Positions 31,485-39,090 of a stretch of 64,000 bases of DNA are shown one piece after another. The notes under the pieces were generated by a model, which saw nothing but the letters and a program-made list of their open reading frames with translations, searched no databases and was not told the DNA's origin. The translations under genes and the position numbers were made by a program. Source of the DNA: Pseudorhodoferax sp. Leaf265 (lineage in GTDB: Bacteria; Pseudomonadota; Gammaproteobacteria; Burkholderiales; Burkholderiaceae_C); assembly GCF_001422365.1 (NCBI RefSeq), contig NZ_LMMT01000039.1, positions 432,138 to 496,137 on the forward strand, read 5' to 3'. Within the stretch, counting starts at the first letter, position 1. Every line of letters starts with the position of its first letter.

Positions 31485-31520
31485 AAAAAGCCTTGCAAGT
31501 CGTGACTTGCAAGGCTTTTT
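31485..31520 (+). terminator. Perfect 17-bp palindromic terminator after tRNA-Ser
   Basis: The arm AAAAAGCCTTGCAAGTC (31485-31501) pairs perfectly with GACTTGCAAGGCTTTTT (31504-31520) around a two-base centre, followed by more T. It begins six bases after the tRNA CCA and could also end transcription coming from the SWIB gene on the other strand. Confidence 0.85.
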
Positions 31521-31605
31521 TGTTTGCGGCGCCGATTCAACGCATTGGTGGGAACCGGCGCACGCGTGGTTGCTGGATCGGCACCGCGTGCGCCGTGAAC
31601 CTGGC

Positions 31606-31878
31606 TCAGGTCGCCGCCAGATGCTTGCCGACGAGGCCCGTCATCTCGAACATGGTCACCTCGTCCTTGCCCATCACCGCCTTGAGCGCGTCGTCGCACA
31701 GGATGTTGCGCTTGTTTGCAGGGTTTTGCAGCTTTTGGGCCTTGATGTAGTCCCACAGCTTCTTCGTGGCCTCCGTGCGGGCGATGGGCTCGGCACCCAC
31801 GACGCGGGCCAGTGCTTCACTGGGGCGCAGGGGCTTGTTGAAGGCGGTTTGCTTTTTGGGGGAGGTGGCTTCGGTCAT
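31606..31878 (-). CDS. SWIB/MDM2-domain protein
   Basis: This 90-residue protein consists almost entirely of a SWIB/MDM2 fold: FNKPLRPSEALARVVGAEPI, TEATKKLWDYIKAQKLQNP, NILCDDALKAVMGKDEVTMF. It begins MTEATSPKKQT, with a ribosome site AAGGAA upstream. In eukaryotes the fold occurs in chromatin remodelling subunits. Bacterial stand-alone versions, well known in Chlamydia and common in proteobacteria, have no established role, though DNA- or topoisomerase-linked functions have been suggested. It is convergent with the tRNA-Ser terminator and separated from the acyl-CoA synthetase by 122 bases. Confidence 0.88.
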   Translation of the reverse strand: MTEATSPKKQTAFNKPLRPSEALARVVGAEPIARTEATKKLWDYIKAQKLQNPANKRNILCDDALKAVMGKDEVTMFEMTGLVGKHLAAT

Positions 31879-32000
31879 TGCTGATTCCTTCGAAAAAGGG
31901 CGCGAGCATAGCCGGAAAGGAGACTGCAGCTTTTTCAGGACGTTGCTCGCCACTCCGTTCGTGCAGCCCTGGCGTGCCGGGCGGCGCCGTTCCGCAGGCT

Positions 32001-33602
32001 TCAGTGCGCGGGCGGCCGCAATGTGAAGCCAGCCCCGGGCTGGTCGCGGTAGCGCTCCTTGAGCACGCGGCGCAGCAGCTTGCCGTTGTCCATGCGCGGC
32101 AAGGCCGCATCGAACACCACGGAGCGCGGTAGCTTGGTGCGCGCCAGGCGGCCCTGCAGGTAGGCCAGCAGGGCCTGGGCGCGCGCGGCGTCCGCGCTGA
32201 GGCCGGGGCGCAGGCGCACGATGGCCTTGGGCACCTCGCCGAAGTCGGCGTCGGGCACGCCGACCACACCCACGTCGTCCACGTCCGGATGCGGCGCCAG
32301 TGCGTCCTCGATCTCCTTTGGATAGACGTTGACGCCGCCCGACAGGATCAGGTCGGCACGCCGGTCGCTCAGGAACAGGTAGCCATCGGCGTCCAGGTGG
32401 CCGATGTCGCCGTAGGTGGCCCAGCCCTGTGCGTTGTACAGGCCGCGTGTCTTGTCCGCGTCGTTGAGGTAGCTTGCGCCGGGCATGCCCGAGAAGTAGA
32501 TCGCGCCGATCTCACCGGCAGGCAGCTCGGCGCCGTCCTCGCCGACGATGTGCACGCCGCAACCCAGCGCCTTGCCGACCGTGCCCGGCCGCGCCCGCCA
32601 TTCCTGCGGCCCGGCGACCGTGATGCCCACGCCCTCGGAGCCGGCGTAGTACTCGTGGATGACATCGCCCCACCAGTCGAGCATGGCGCGCTTGACCTCC
32701 ACGGGGCAGGGCGCGGCCGCGTGGATGGCCACGCGCAGCGACGACAGGTCGTACCGCGCACGCACCTCCTCGGGCAGGCGCAGCAGGCGGCCGAACATGG
32801 TCGGCACCCATTGGCTGTGGCTCACGCGGTGGCGTTCGACCAGGGCCAGCGCCTGTTCGGCATCGAATTTCGGCATGACCACGGCCGTGCCGCCCAGTCC
32901 GATCACGCGCAGCGTGTAGCGCAGCGGTGCCGCGTGGTACAGCGGCGCGGGCGAGAGGTAGACCGTGTCGGCGCCGAAGCCGTAGAGCTGGCGCCAGCTG
33001 TCGATGTCGGGCGGCACCTGCCCCACGGGCAGGCGTGGCACCAGCGCGCGTTTGACGCCCTTGGGCCGCCCCGTGGTGCCCGAGGAGTACAGCAGGTCGC
33101 GCCCTTGCGGGCGCTGCGAGAGCTGCTCCCAGATGGCCGGCAACTGCTGCGCCGGGACGCTGGCAAGTGCCTCCTCGTAGTCCGACCAGCCTTCGCGCGG
33201 GCCGTCGAGCACCACCAGCGTCAGGCCGGGTGGCAGGTCCAGGCCGGCACCCGGTCCTTCCAGCATGGCCTGTGAGGCCACGAACACGCGGGCGCCGCAG
33301 TCGCGCAGCAGGTGGTCGATCTCGCCCGGCGAGAGCTGCGTGCCGATGGGCGTGTGGTACAGGCCCGCGCGTTCGGCGCCCAGCGCCAGCTCGACGAGCT
33401 CGGCGCGGTTTTCCAGCAGCATCGCGATGCCGTCGCCGGGGGCGAGGCCCAGCCCGACGAGCCAGCCGCCGATGCGCGCGGCGCGCAGGGCGAGTGTGCC
33501 GTGCGTGACAGCGCGGCCGCTGCCGCCGTCGATGAAGGCCGGCTTGTCGGCTGCGACGCCGACCGGCAAGGGGGGCAACCACCCGGTGAGCGGAGGTGTC
33601 AT
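32001..33602 (-). CDS. AMP-dependent acyl-CoA synthetase
   Basis: This ANL-superfamily ligase of about 533 residues begins MTPPLTGWLPPLPVGVAADK. The ATP/AMP P-loop LLYSSGTTGRPKGVKRAL lies near residue 172, the YYAGSEGVG motif near 320, GDIGHLDADGYLFLSDR near 405 and the catalytic Lys in MDNGKLLRRVL near 515. It activates a carboxylic acid to its CoA thioester. The N-terminus and substrate pocket do not identify the acid; medium/long-chain or aromatic acids are possible. It is divergent from an enoyl-CoA hydratase gene (163 bases apart), suggesting a shared catabolic route. A start 30 bases upstream cannot be excluded. Confidence 0.88.
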   Translation of the reverse strand: MTPPLTGWLPPLPVGVAADKPAFIDGGSGRAVTHGTLALRAARIGGWLVGLGLAPGDGIAMLLENRAELVELALGAERAGLYHTPIGTQLSPGEIDHLLRDCGARVFVASQAMLEGPGAGLDLPPGLTLVVLDGPREGWSDYEEALASVPAQQLPAIWEQLSQRPQGRDLLYSSGTTGRPKGVKRALVPRLPVGQVPPDIDSWRQLYGFGADTVYLSPAPLYHAAPLRYTLRVIGLGGTAVVMPKFDAEQALALVERHRVSHSQWVPTMFGRLLRLPEEVRARYDLSSLRVAIHAAAPCPVEVKRAMLDWWGDVIHEYYAGSEGVGITVAGPQEWRARPGTVGKALGCGVHIVGEDGAELPAGEIGAIYFSGMPGASYLNDADKTRGLYNAQGWATYGDIGHLDADGYLFLSDRRADLILSGGVNVYPKEIEDALAPHPDVDDVGVVGVPDADFGEVPKAIVRLRPGLSADAARAQALLAYLQGRLARTKLPRSVVFDAALPRMDNGKLLRRVLKERYRDQPGAGFTLRPPAH

Positions 33603-33765
33603 GGGATCTCGTGGAAGGCTTGAGAAAGTCATGATCCCGTGCTGCCAAAGCACCACGGACCCGTGGTTACCCCGAGCCTGTCGCACAGGCAACAGGTCAG
33701 CGGCGCAAAGCTTCCAACACTCGCCGCATCGCGATGTCGCGGACCCTCATCGAAAGGACACCACC

Positions 33766-34530
33766 ATGGCAGACAGCCTGCAAACCGACGTGCGCGGCAA
33801 CGTGCTCGTGATGACCATGCACCGGCCCGAGGCGCGCAACGCCATGGACCGCGCCACCGCCGAGGCGCTGGCCGCCGCGCTCGACGAACTCGATGCGCGC
33901 GACGACCTGCGCCTGGGCATCGTCACGGGCTCCGGCGGCACCTTCTGCTCCGGCATGGACCTCAAGGGCTTCCTGCGTGGCGAGCGGCCGAGCGTGGACG
34001 GCCGCGGCTTCGCGGGTCTCACCGAGCGGCCGCCGCGCAAGGTGCTGATCGCCGCGGTGGAGGGCTATGCGCTGGCCGGCGGCTTCGAGATGGTGCTGGC
34101 CTGCGACCTCGTGGTGGCGTCGCGCGCTGCCAAGTTCGGCCTGCCCGAAGCCAAACGCGGCCTGGTGGCGTCCGCGGGCGGGCTCATCCGTCTGCCGCGC
34201 CGCATCCCCTACCACGTGGCCATGGAGTTCGCGCTGACGGGCGACATGCTGGACGCCGAGCGCGCCCATGCCCTGGGCCTCGTGAACCGCCTGGCCGAGC
34301 CGGGCCAGGCGCTGGCCGGCGCCTTGCAACTGGCAGAGAGCGTGGCCGCCAACGGCCCCCTAGCCGTGGCGACGAGCAAGCGCATCGTGCGCGAATCGGC
34401 CGACTGGAGCCAGGCCGAGATGTTCGAGCGCCAAAAGCCCATCGCGGCCCCGGTGTTCACCTCGTCCGATGCCCGCGAAGGTTCGGCCGCGTTCGCGGAA
34501 AAGCGCAAGCCGAACTGGACCGGCCGCTGA
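33766..34530 (+). CDS. Enoyl-CoA hydratase/isomerase (crotonase family)
   Basis: This 254-residue crotonase begins MADSLQTDVRGNVLVMTMHR. The oxyanion-hole segments are visible: GTFCSGMDLKGF near residue 65 and EGYALAGGFEMVLACDL near 100. The acid/base region FGLPEAKRGLVASAGG lies near 130. It likely hydrates an enoyl-CoA in fatty or related acid breakdown. It is preceded by AAAGGA and is divergent from the acyl-CoA synthetase. Its TGA abuts the nikR stop directly in a TGATCA palindrome. Confidence 0.88.
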   Translation: MADSLQTDVRGNVLVMTMHRPEARNAMDRATAEALAAALDELDARDDLRLGIVTGSGGTFCSGMDLKGFLRGERPSVDGRGFAGLTERPPRKVLIAAVEGYALAGGFEMVLACDLVVASRAAKFGLPEAKRGLVASAGGLIRLPRRIPYHVAMEFALTGDMLDAERAHALGLVNRLAEPGQALAGALQLAESVAANGPLAVATSKRIVRESADWSQAEMFERQKPIAAPVFTSSDAREGSAAFAEKRKPNWTGR

Positions 34531-35019
34531 TCAGCTGAGCGGCTTCTGGTGCTGGTGCCGCGCCAGCCCATGGCCGTGCGTGTGGCCGTGGTCCGGGGCC
34601 GCCAGCGGCACCAGGTGCATGGCGCCGTGTCGCACGCCGCGCAGCGCCACCAGCCGCTCTGCACAGGCCTGCACCGCGGCGAGCGGGCCGCGCAGCACAG
34701 CCGTTTCCAGGCAATCCTCGTGGTCCAGGTGCGTGTGCAGGCTGCTGACCACGAGGTCGTGGTGTTCGTGCTGCAGGTCCAGCACGCGCCGCGCCACAGT
34801 CTGGTCGTGGTGGTCGTAGACGTAGCTCACCGTGGCCACGCACCATGGGTCCACGGGCTTGAAGGCCGCGCTGGCCGGGGTCGCCAGCGAGGCGTCGCCC
34901 AGGCGCGAGCGGATCAGGTCGCGCACGGCTTCGGAGCGGTTCTCGTAGCCCTTGGCCGCGATCAGTTCATCGAACTGCCGGGCCAGCGCATCGTCCAGCG
35001 AGATGGTGAAGCGTTGCAT
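34531..35019 (-). CDS. nikR: Nickel-responsive regulator NikR
   Basis: This 162-residue ribbon-helix-helix repressor with a C-terminal ACT-like metal domain begins MQRFTISLDDALARQFDELI. Metal ligands correspond exactly in spacing to E. coli NikR His76/His87/His89/Cys95: here His84, His95, His97 and Cys103 (LQHEHHD...SLHTHLDHEDC). A His-rich tail (HGHTHGHGLARHQHQ) is longer than in E. coli NikR. With nickel bound it represses uptake genes, but no nickel transporter, urease or hydrogenase gene is in the window, so its targets lie elsewhere. The start was set by the family N-terminus. Confidence 0.92.
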   Translation of the reverse strand: MQRFTISLDDALARQFDELIAAKGYENRSEAVRDLIRSRLGDASLATPASAAFKPVDPWCVATVSYVYDHHDQTVARRVLDLQHEHHDLVVSSLHTHLDHEDCLETAVLRGPLAAVQACAERLVALRGVRHGAMHLVPLAAPDHGHTHGHGLARHQHQKPLS

Positions 35020-35124
35020 GCGCGCGAGTGTGCCGCATCGCCATGGCACCGCCGTGGGCTCCAGCACCCGTGGCCCCTGTCGTTGTGCACCGCCGCAGTG
35101 CGTGCAAGAGCATGACCGTCATCA

Positions 35125-35143
35125 ATGCGTGTGACAAACGCAT
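35125..35143. promoter_or_regulatory. Inverted repeat in the nikR/phaB divergent region
   Basis: ATGCGT (35125-35130) and ACGCAT (35138-35143) are separated by 7 bases, 106 bases upstream of nikR and 92 upstream of phaB. It is a candidate operator for either gene. Nearby GCATGA and GCATAC half-sites recall NikR boxes, but their spacing is 24 rather than 16. Confidence 0.35.
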
Positions 35144-35200
35144 ACCACCTTCAGTGTTTTCCTGGGGCGAGGGGGTTTTCATCTTCGGTACAGTTCTTGA

Positions 35201-35217
35201 TAGGTCGGTTGGACCTA
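35201..35217 (+). promoter_or_regulatory. Perfect inverted repeat just upstream of phaB
   Basis: TAGGTC (35201-35206) and GACCTA (35212-35217) flank a 5-base spacer, ending 17 bases before the phaB ATG and just ahead of its GGAG ribosome site. It could be an operator or a leader hairpin affecting translation. Confidence 0.4.
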
Positions 35218-35234
35218 CTACGGAGATTTTTGAA

Positions 35235-35972
35235 ATGACACAGAAGATCGCTTACGTCACCGGCGGCATGGGCGGCATCGGGACCGCCATCTGCCGGCGC
35301 CTGCACAAGGAAGGCTTCAAAGTGATCGCTGGCTGCGGCCCCACGCGCGACCACGCCAAATGGATCGCTGAACAGGCGGCCCAGGGCTACACCTTCTACG
35401 CATCGGTGGGCAACGTAGGCAATTGGGATTCCACGGTCGAGGCCTTCACCAAGGCCAAGGCCGAGCATGGATCCATCGACGTGCTGGTCAACAACGCCGG
35501 CATCACCAAGGACCGCATGTTCCTCAAGATGACGCGCGAGGACTGGGACGCCGTCATCGAGACCAACCTGAACTCCATGTTCAACGTCACCAAGCAGGTG
35601 GTGGGCGACATGGTCGAGAAGGGCTGGGGCCGCATCGTCAACATCTCCTCCGTGAACGGCGAGAAGGGCCAGGCCGGCCAGACCAACTACTCGGCCGCCA
35701 AGGCCGGCATGCACGGCTTCACGATGGCGCTGGCGCAGGAGCTGGCCAACAAGGGCGTGACCGTCAACACCGTGAGCCCGGGCTACATCGGCACCGACAT
35801 GGTCAAGGCCATCCGCCAGGACGTGCTCGACAAGATCGTCGCCACCATCCCCGTCAAGCGCCTGGGCCAGCCCGAGGAGATCGCCTCCATCATCGCCTGG
35901 CTGGCCTCCGACGAAGGCGGCTACTCCACCGGGGCCGATTTCTCGGTCAACGGCGGCCTGCACATGGGCTGA
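35235..35972 (+). CDS. phaB: Acetoacetyl-CoA reductase (PhaB-like SDR)
   Basis: This 245-residue short-chain dehydrogenase begins MTQKIAYVTGGMGGIGTAIC, with the nucleotide glycine motif at residues 10-16 and the catalytic set near Ser139, Tyr152 and Lys156 (NYSAAKAGMHGF). It reduces acetoacetyl-CoA to (R)-3-hydroxybutyryl-CoA with NADPH, feeding polyhydroxybutyrate synthesis. The motif VNTVSPGYIGTDMV and the ending VNGGLHMG are typical of PhaB. It stands alone; phaC and phaA are not in the window. A hairpin operator-like repeat precedes it and a terminator follows. FabG-like function is less likely given the similarity. Confidence 0.9.
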   Translation: MTQKIAYVTGGMGGIGTAICRRLHKEGFKVIAGCGPTRDHAKWIAEQAAQGYTFYASVGNVGNWDSTVEAFTKAKAEHGSIDVLVNNAGITKDRMFLKMTREDWDAVIETNLNSMFNVTKQVVGDMVEKGWGRIVNISSVNGEKGQAGQTNYSAAKAGMHGFTMALAQELANKGVTVNTVSPGYIGTDMVKAIRQDVLDKIVATIPVKRLGQPEEIASIIAWLASDEGGYSTGADFSVNGGLHMG

Positions 35973-35996
35973 CACGGCCTCGGCCTTGTCACAGCA

Positions 35997-36018
35997 AACC
36001 CGCTTCGGCGGGTTTTTT
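35997..36018 (+). terminator. Rho-independent terminator after phaB
   Basis: A 7-bp stem AACCCGC/GCGGGTT with a TTCG loop and a T run, 24 bases past the stop. Confidence 0.88.
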
Positions 36019-36105
36019 CGTTTCGGGGCCGGACGCATCGCAGCGCTACGGTAAATTGGCCTGCACCTGGCCAGGCACCACAGACCAACCCGAAAGACCA
36101 CCGAC

Positions 36106-37806
36106 ATGCCGCACAGCGTTTCCCTGATCAGCACGATCGCCGTCGGTCTGGGCCTGGCCTTGGTGTTCGGCTTTCTCGCCGCGTGCGTTCGCTTGCCGGC
36201 CCTGGTGGGCTACCTGTTGGCGGGCGTGGTGATCGGCCCGTTCACGCCCGGCTTCGTGGCCGATGCCGAGATCGCCGCGCAACTGGCCGAGATCGGCGTG
36301 ATGCTGCTGATGTTCGGCGTGGGCCTGCACTTCTCGCTGGACGACCTGCTGGCCGTGCGCAAGATCGCGCTGCCCGGTGCGGTGGTGCAGATGGCCGTGG
36401 CCACGGCGCTGGGCATGGCGCTGGCCACGCTGTGGGGCTGGAACCTGGGCGGCGCGCTGGTGTTCGGCCTGTCGTTGTCGGTGGCCAGCACCGTGGTGCT
36501 GCTGCGCGCGCTGGAGAGCCGCGGTGTGCTCGATTCCTTCAACGGCCGCATCGCGGTGGGCTGGCTGGTCGTCGAAGACCTGGCCATGGTGCTGGTGCTC
36601 GTGCTGCTGCCGCCGCTGGGCGGCTGGCTGGCTGGTGGTGAAGTGGCCGATGCCAACGCGCTGTGGAAGACGCTGGGCCTCACGCTGCTGCAGGTCGGCG
36701 GCTTCGTCGCACTGATGCTGATCGTCGGGCGGCGCTTCTTCCCGTGGTTGCTCTGGCAGGTGCAGCGCACCGGTTCGCGCGAGCTGTTCACGCTGTGCGT
36801 GGTCGCGGCGGCCGTCAGCATCGCGTTCGGTTCCACCGCGCTGTTCGGCGTGTCGTTCGCGCTGGGCGCCTTCTTCGCCGGCATGGTCATGCGCGAGTCC
36901 GAGTTCAGCCACCGCGCAGCCGAGGAATCGCTGCCGCTGCGCGACGCCTTCGCCGTGCTGTTCTTCGTCTCGGTCGGCATGCTGTTCGACCCCATGGTGC
37001 TGGTGCAGCGGCCGCTGCAGGTGATCGCCGTGGTCGGCATCATCGTGGTCGGCAAGTCGATCGCCGCCGCGGCCCTGGTGCTGGCCTTCCGCTACCCGCT
37101 CAACACGGCGCTGACGGTCTCGGCCAGCCTCGCGCAGATCGGCGAGTTCTCGTTCATCCTGGTGGGCCTGGGCGCCTCGCTGGGCCTGTTGCCGCCCGAG
37201 GGCCAGAGCCTGGTGCTGGCCGGCGCGCTGATCTCGATCGCGCTGAACCCCGCGGCCTTCTACTGCTCCGAGCCCATGCAGCGCTGGATCCTCGCGCGCT
37301 CGGCCGCGGCGCGGCGCATGGAGGCGCGCGACGACCCCATGGCCGAACTGCCCACGCACACCGAGCAGAAGTACCTGGCCCAGCAGGTCGTGCTGGTGGG
37401 CTACGGCCGCGTCGGCCGGCGCATCGCGGCCACCATGCAGGCACACCACATTCCCTTCGTCGTGGCCGAGCAGAACCGCGAGACCGTGGAGCGCCTGCGC
37501 GGCGAGGGGGTGGCGGCGGTGTTCGGCGATGCCTCCGAGCCGTCCACGCTGGTCCAGGCCCACATCGCACGCGCGCGCATGCTGGTCATCGCCACGCCCG
37601 ATTCACTCAACGTGCGCCAGATGATCGCGGTGGCGCGCGCGCTGAATCCCGGGATCGAGATCGCCGTGCGCACGCACAGCGAGACCGAGGCGCGGCTGCT
37701 CAACGAGGAGCAGGCCGGCCGCGTGTTCCTGGGCGAGCAGGAGCTGGCGCAGTCCATGGCGCGCCACGTGGTGGAGCGCACCACGGTCGGCGCCGCGGCG
37801 CACTGA
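36106..37806 (+). CDS. CPA2-family cation:proton antiporter with TrkA-N domain (YbaL/KefB-like)
   Basis: This 566-residue inner-membrane protein begins MPHSVSLISTIAVGLGLALV, and about twelve helices cover residues 5-385. Motifs include LLAGVVIGPFTPGF near residue 40, LSVASTVVLLRALESRGVLD near 125 and LGAFFAGMVMRESEFSHRA near 255. A cytoplasmic Rossmann (TrkA-N) domain starts at VVLVGYGRVGRRIAATM near residue 428. E. coli YbaL is the closest type known to me; Kef proteins exchange K+ for H+ under glutathione-adduct control, but the ion here is not proven. Its TGA abuts the stop of the convergent cytochrome gene in TGATCA. Confidence 0.88.
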   Translation: MPHSVSLISTIAVGLGLALVFGFLAACVRLPALVGYLLAGVVIGPFTPGFVADAEIAAQLAEIGVMLLMFGVGLHFSLDDLLAVRKIALPGAVVQMAVATALGMALATLWGWNLGGALVFGLSLSVASTVVLLRALESRGVLDSFNGRIAVGWLVVEDLAMVLVLVLLPPLGGWLAGGEVADANALWKTLGLTLLQVGGFVALMLIVGRRFFPWLLWQVQRTGSRELFTLCVVAAAVSIAFGSTALFGVSFALGAFFAGMVMRESEFSHRAAEESLPLRDAFAVLFFVSVGMLFDPMVLVQRPLQVIAVVGIIVVGKSIAAAALVLAFRYPLNTALTVSASLAQIGEFSFILVGLGASLGLLPPEGQSLVLAGALISIALNPAAFYCSEPMQRWILARSAAARRMEARDDPMAELPTHTEQKYLAQQVVLVGYGRVGRRIAATMQAHHIPFVVAEQNRETVERLRGEGVAAVFGDASEPSTLVQAHIARARMLVIATPDSLNVRQMIAVARALNPGIEIAVRTHSETEARLLNEEQAGRVFLGEQELAQSMARHVVERTTVGAAAH

Positions 37807-39090
37807 TCAGCGCTGCGTGCTCGCGCGCAGCCGGCTCACGTCGAACTCGCTGACGCTGGCCGCCTGGTTGCCCCAGGCGCCGCGCACATAGGTCAGCACG
37901 GCCGCGATCTCGCGGTCCGTCAATGCCAGCACGAAGGGCGGCATGCCGTAGGGGCGCGGGTTGCCGGCCGTGGCCGGCGTGAAGCCGCCATGCAGCACCA
38001 CCTGCACGAGGTTGGCCGTGGACGCCATGGTCACGGCCCGGTTGCCGGCCAGCGGTGGGTAGGCCAGGCCGGCGCCTTCTCCGCGCTCGCCATGGCATTG
38101 GGCGCAATGCTGTTCGTAGCGCTGGCGGCCCAGTGTGGCAGTCTCCGCGCTGGGCGCCACGCGCGCGGGCGGCGGCGGGGCCGGCTGCTGCGGCAGCGCC
38201 TGCAGGTAGACGGCCATGGCCGTGAGGTCCTCGGTCGTCAGGTGCTGGGTGCTGCGCAGCACCACCTCGGCCATGGGGCCGGCGGCCCAGCCGCGCGGCG
38301 CCACGCCATTGCGCAACAGCGCCACGACCTCGTCCACGGGCCAGTCGGCCACGCTGGCCTCGCTGGCGGCGGTCAGAGCGGGCGCGTACCAGTTCTGCAT
38401 CGGGATCAGGCCGCCGGACAGCGGCAGCCGCTCGTCGCTGGCACCCCAGGCGTTGCGCGTGGTGTGGCAGGCCGCGCAATGGCCCAGGCCGCGCACGAGG
38501 TAGGCGCCACGGTTCCACTCGGCCGTCTGCGCGGGCTCGGGCTGGTACGCGCCGGGCCGGAAGTACAGCGCGCGCCAGACCGCCAGCGCGGCCTGCTGGT
38601 TGTAGGGGAAGCGCAGCTCGTGCGCGAGGTTGGGCCGGGCCACGGCCGGCTGGCTGCGCAGGAAGGCGAACAGCGCGTCCGCGTCGGCGCGCGTGACCTC
38701 GGTGAAGCTCGTGTACGGGAAGGCCGGCACGAGCAGGCGGCCATCGCGCGAACGGCCATGGTGCATGGCGCGCCAGAATTCCGTGGCGCTCCAGGCGCCC
38801 AGGCCGTGCGTGGGGTCGGGCGTGAGGTTGCTGCCGTAGACCGTGCCGAAGGGCGTGGGGATGGGCGTGCCGCCCGCGAACGGCTCGCCGCCGCGCGCCG
38901 TGTGGCAGGCCGCGCAGTTGCCGGCCTGGGCGAGGTAGGCGCCGCGCGCGATCAACGCGGGCGTGGCCGGCACGGGCGGCTCGGCCACGGAGAGGTCCGG
39001 CTCGCCGCGCACGTTGAGCCACCAGACCAGCGCGCTGGCGGCGGCCAGCAGCAGCACGAGCGCGCCGAGGAGCTGCGACAGGCGCTTCAT
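37807..39090 (-). CDS. Membrane-anchored triheme cytochrome c
   Basis: This 427-residue c-type cytochrome has three CxxCH sites: Cys59-His63 (GNCAACH), near residue 206 (GHCAACH) and near residue 329 (QHCAQCH). One N-terminal helix (residues 8-25) probably stays as an anchor. The three-domain layout matches cytochrome subunits of alcohol, gluconate or aldehyde dehydrogenases that pass electrons to ubiquinone or oxidase. No dehydrogenase subunit is adjacent; the only partner is the overlapping diheme cytochrome upstream (ATGA). It is the second gene of that pair. The electron donor is therefore unknown. Confidence 0.88.
   Translation of the reverse strand: MKRLSQLLGALVLLLAAASALVWWLNVRGEPDLSVAEPPVPATPALIARGAYLAQAGNCAACHTARGGEPFAGGTPIPTPFGTVYGSNLTPDPTHGLGAWSATEFWRAMHHGRSRDGRLLVPAFPYTSFTEVTRADADALFAFLRSQPAVARPNLAHELRFPYNQQAALAVWRALYFRPGAYQPEPAQTAEWNRGAYLVRGLGHCAACHTTRNAWGASDERLPLSGGLIPMQNWYAPALTAASEASVADWPVDEVVALLRNGVAPRGWAAGPMAEVVLRSTQHLTTEDLTAMAVYLQALPQQPAPPPPARVAPSAETATLGRQRYEQHCAQCHGERGEGAGLAYPPLAGNRAVTMASTANLVQVVLHGGFTPATAGNPRPYGMPPFVLALTDREIAAVLTYVRGAWGNQAASVSEFDVSRLRASTQR

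Noticed and set aside
31606-34530. A single beta-oxidation operon of acyl-CoA synthetase and crotonase with the later dehydrogenases
   Set aside because: The genes are divergent and separated from the ACAD operon by nikR, phaB, the antiporter and cytochromes; shared pathway membership is not shown.
35110-35145. NikR operator between nikR and phaB
   Set aside because: Half-sites GCATGA and GCATAC are 24 bases apart, not 16, and neither matches exactly.
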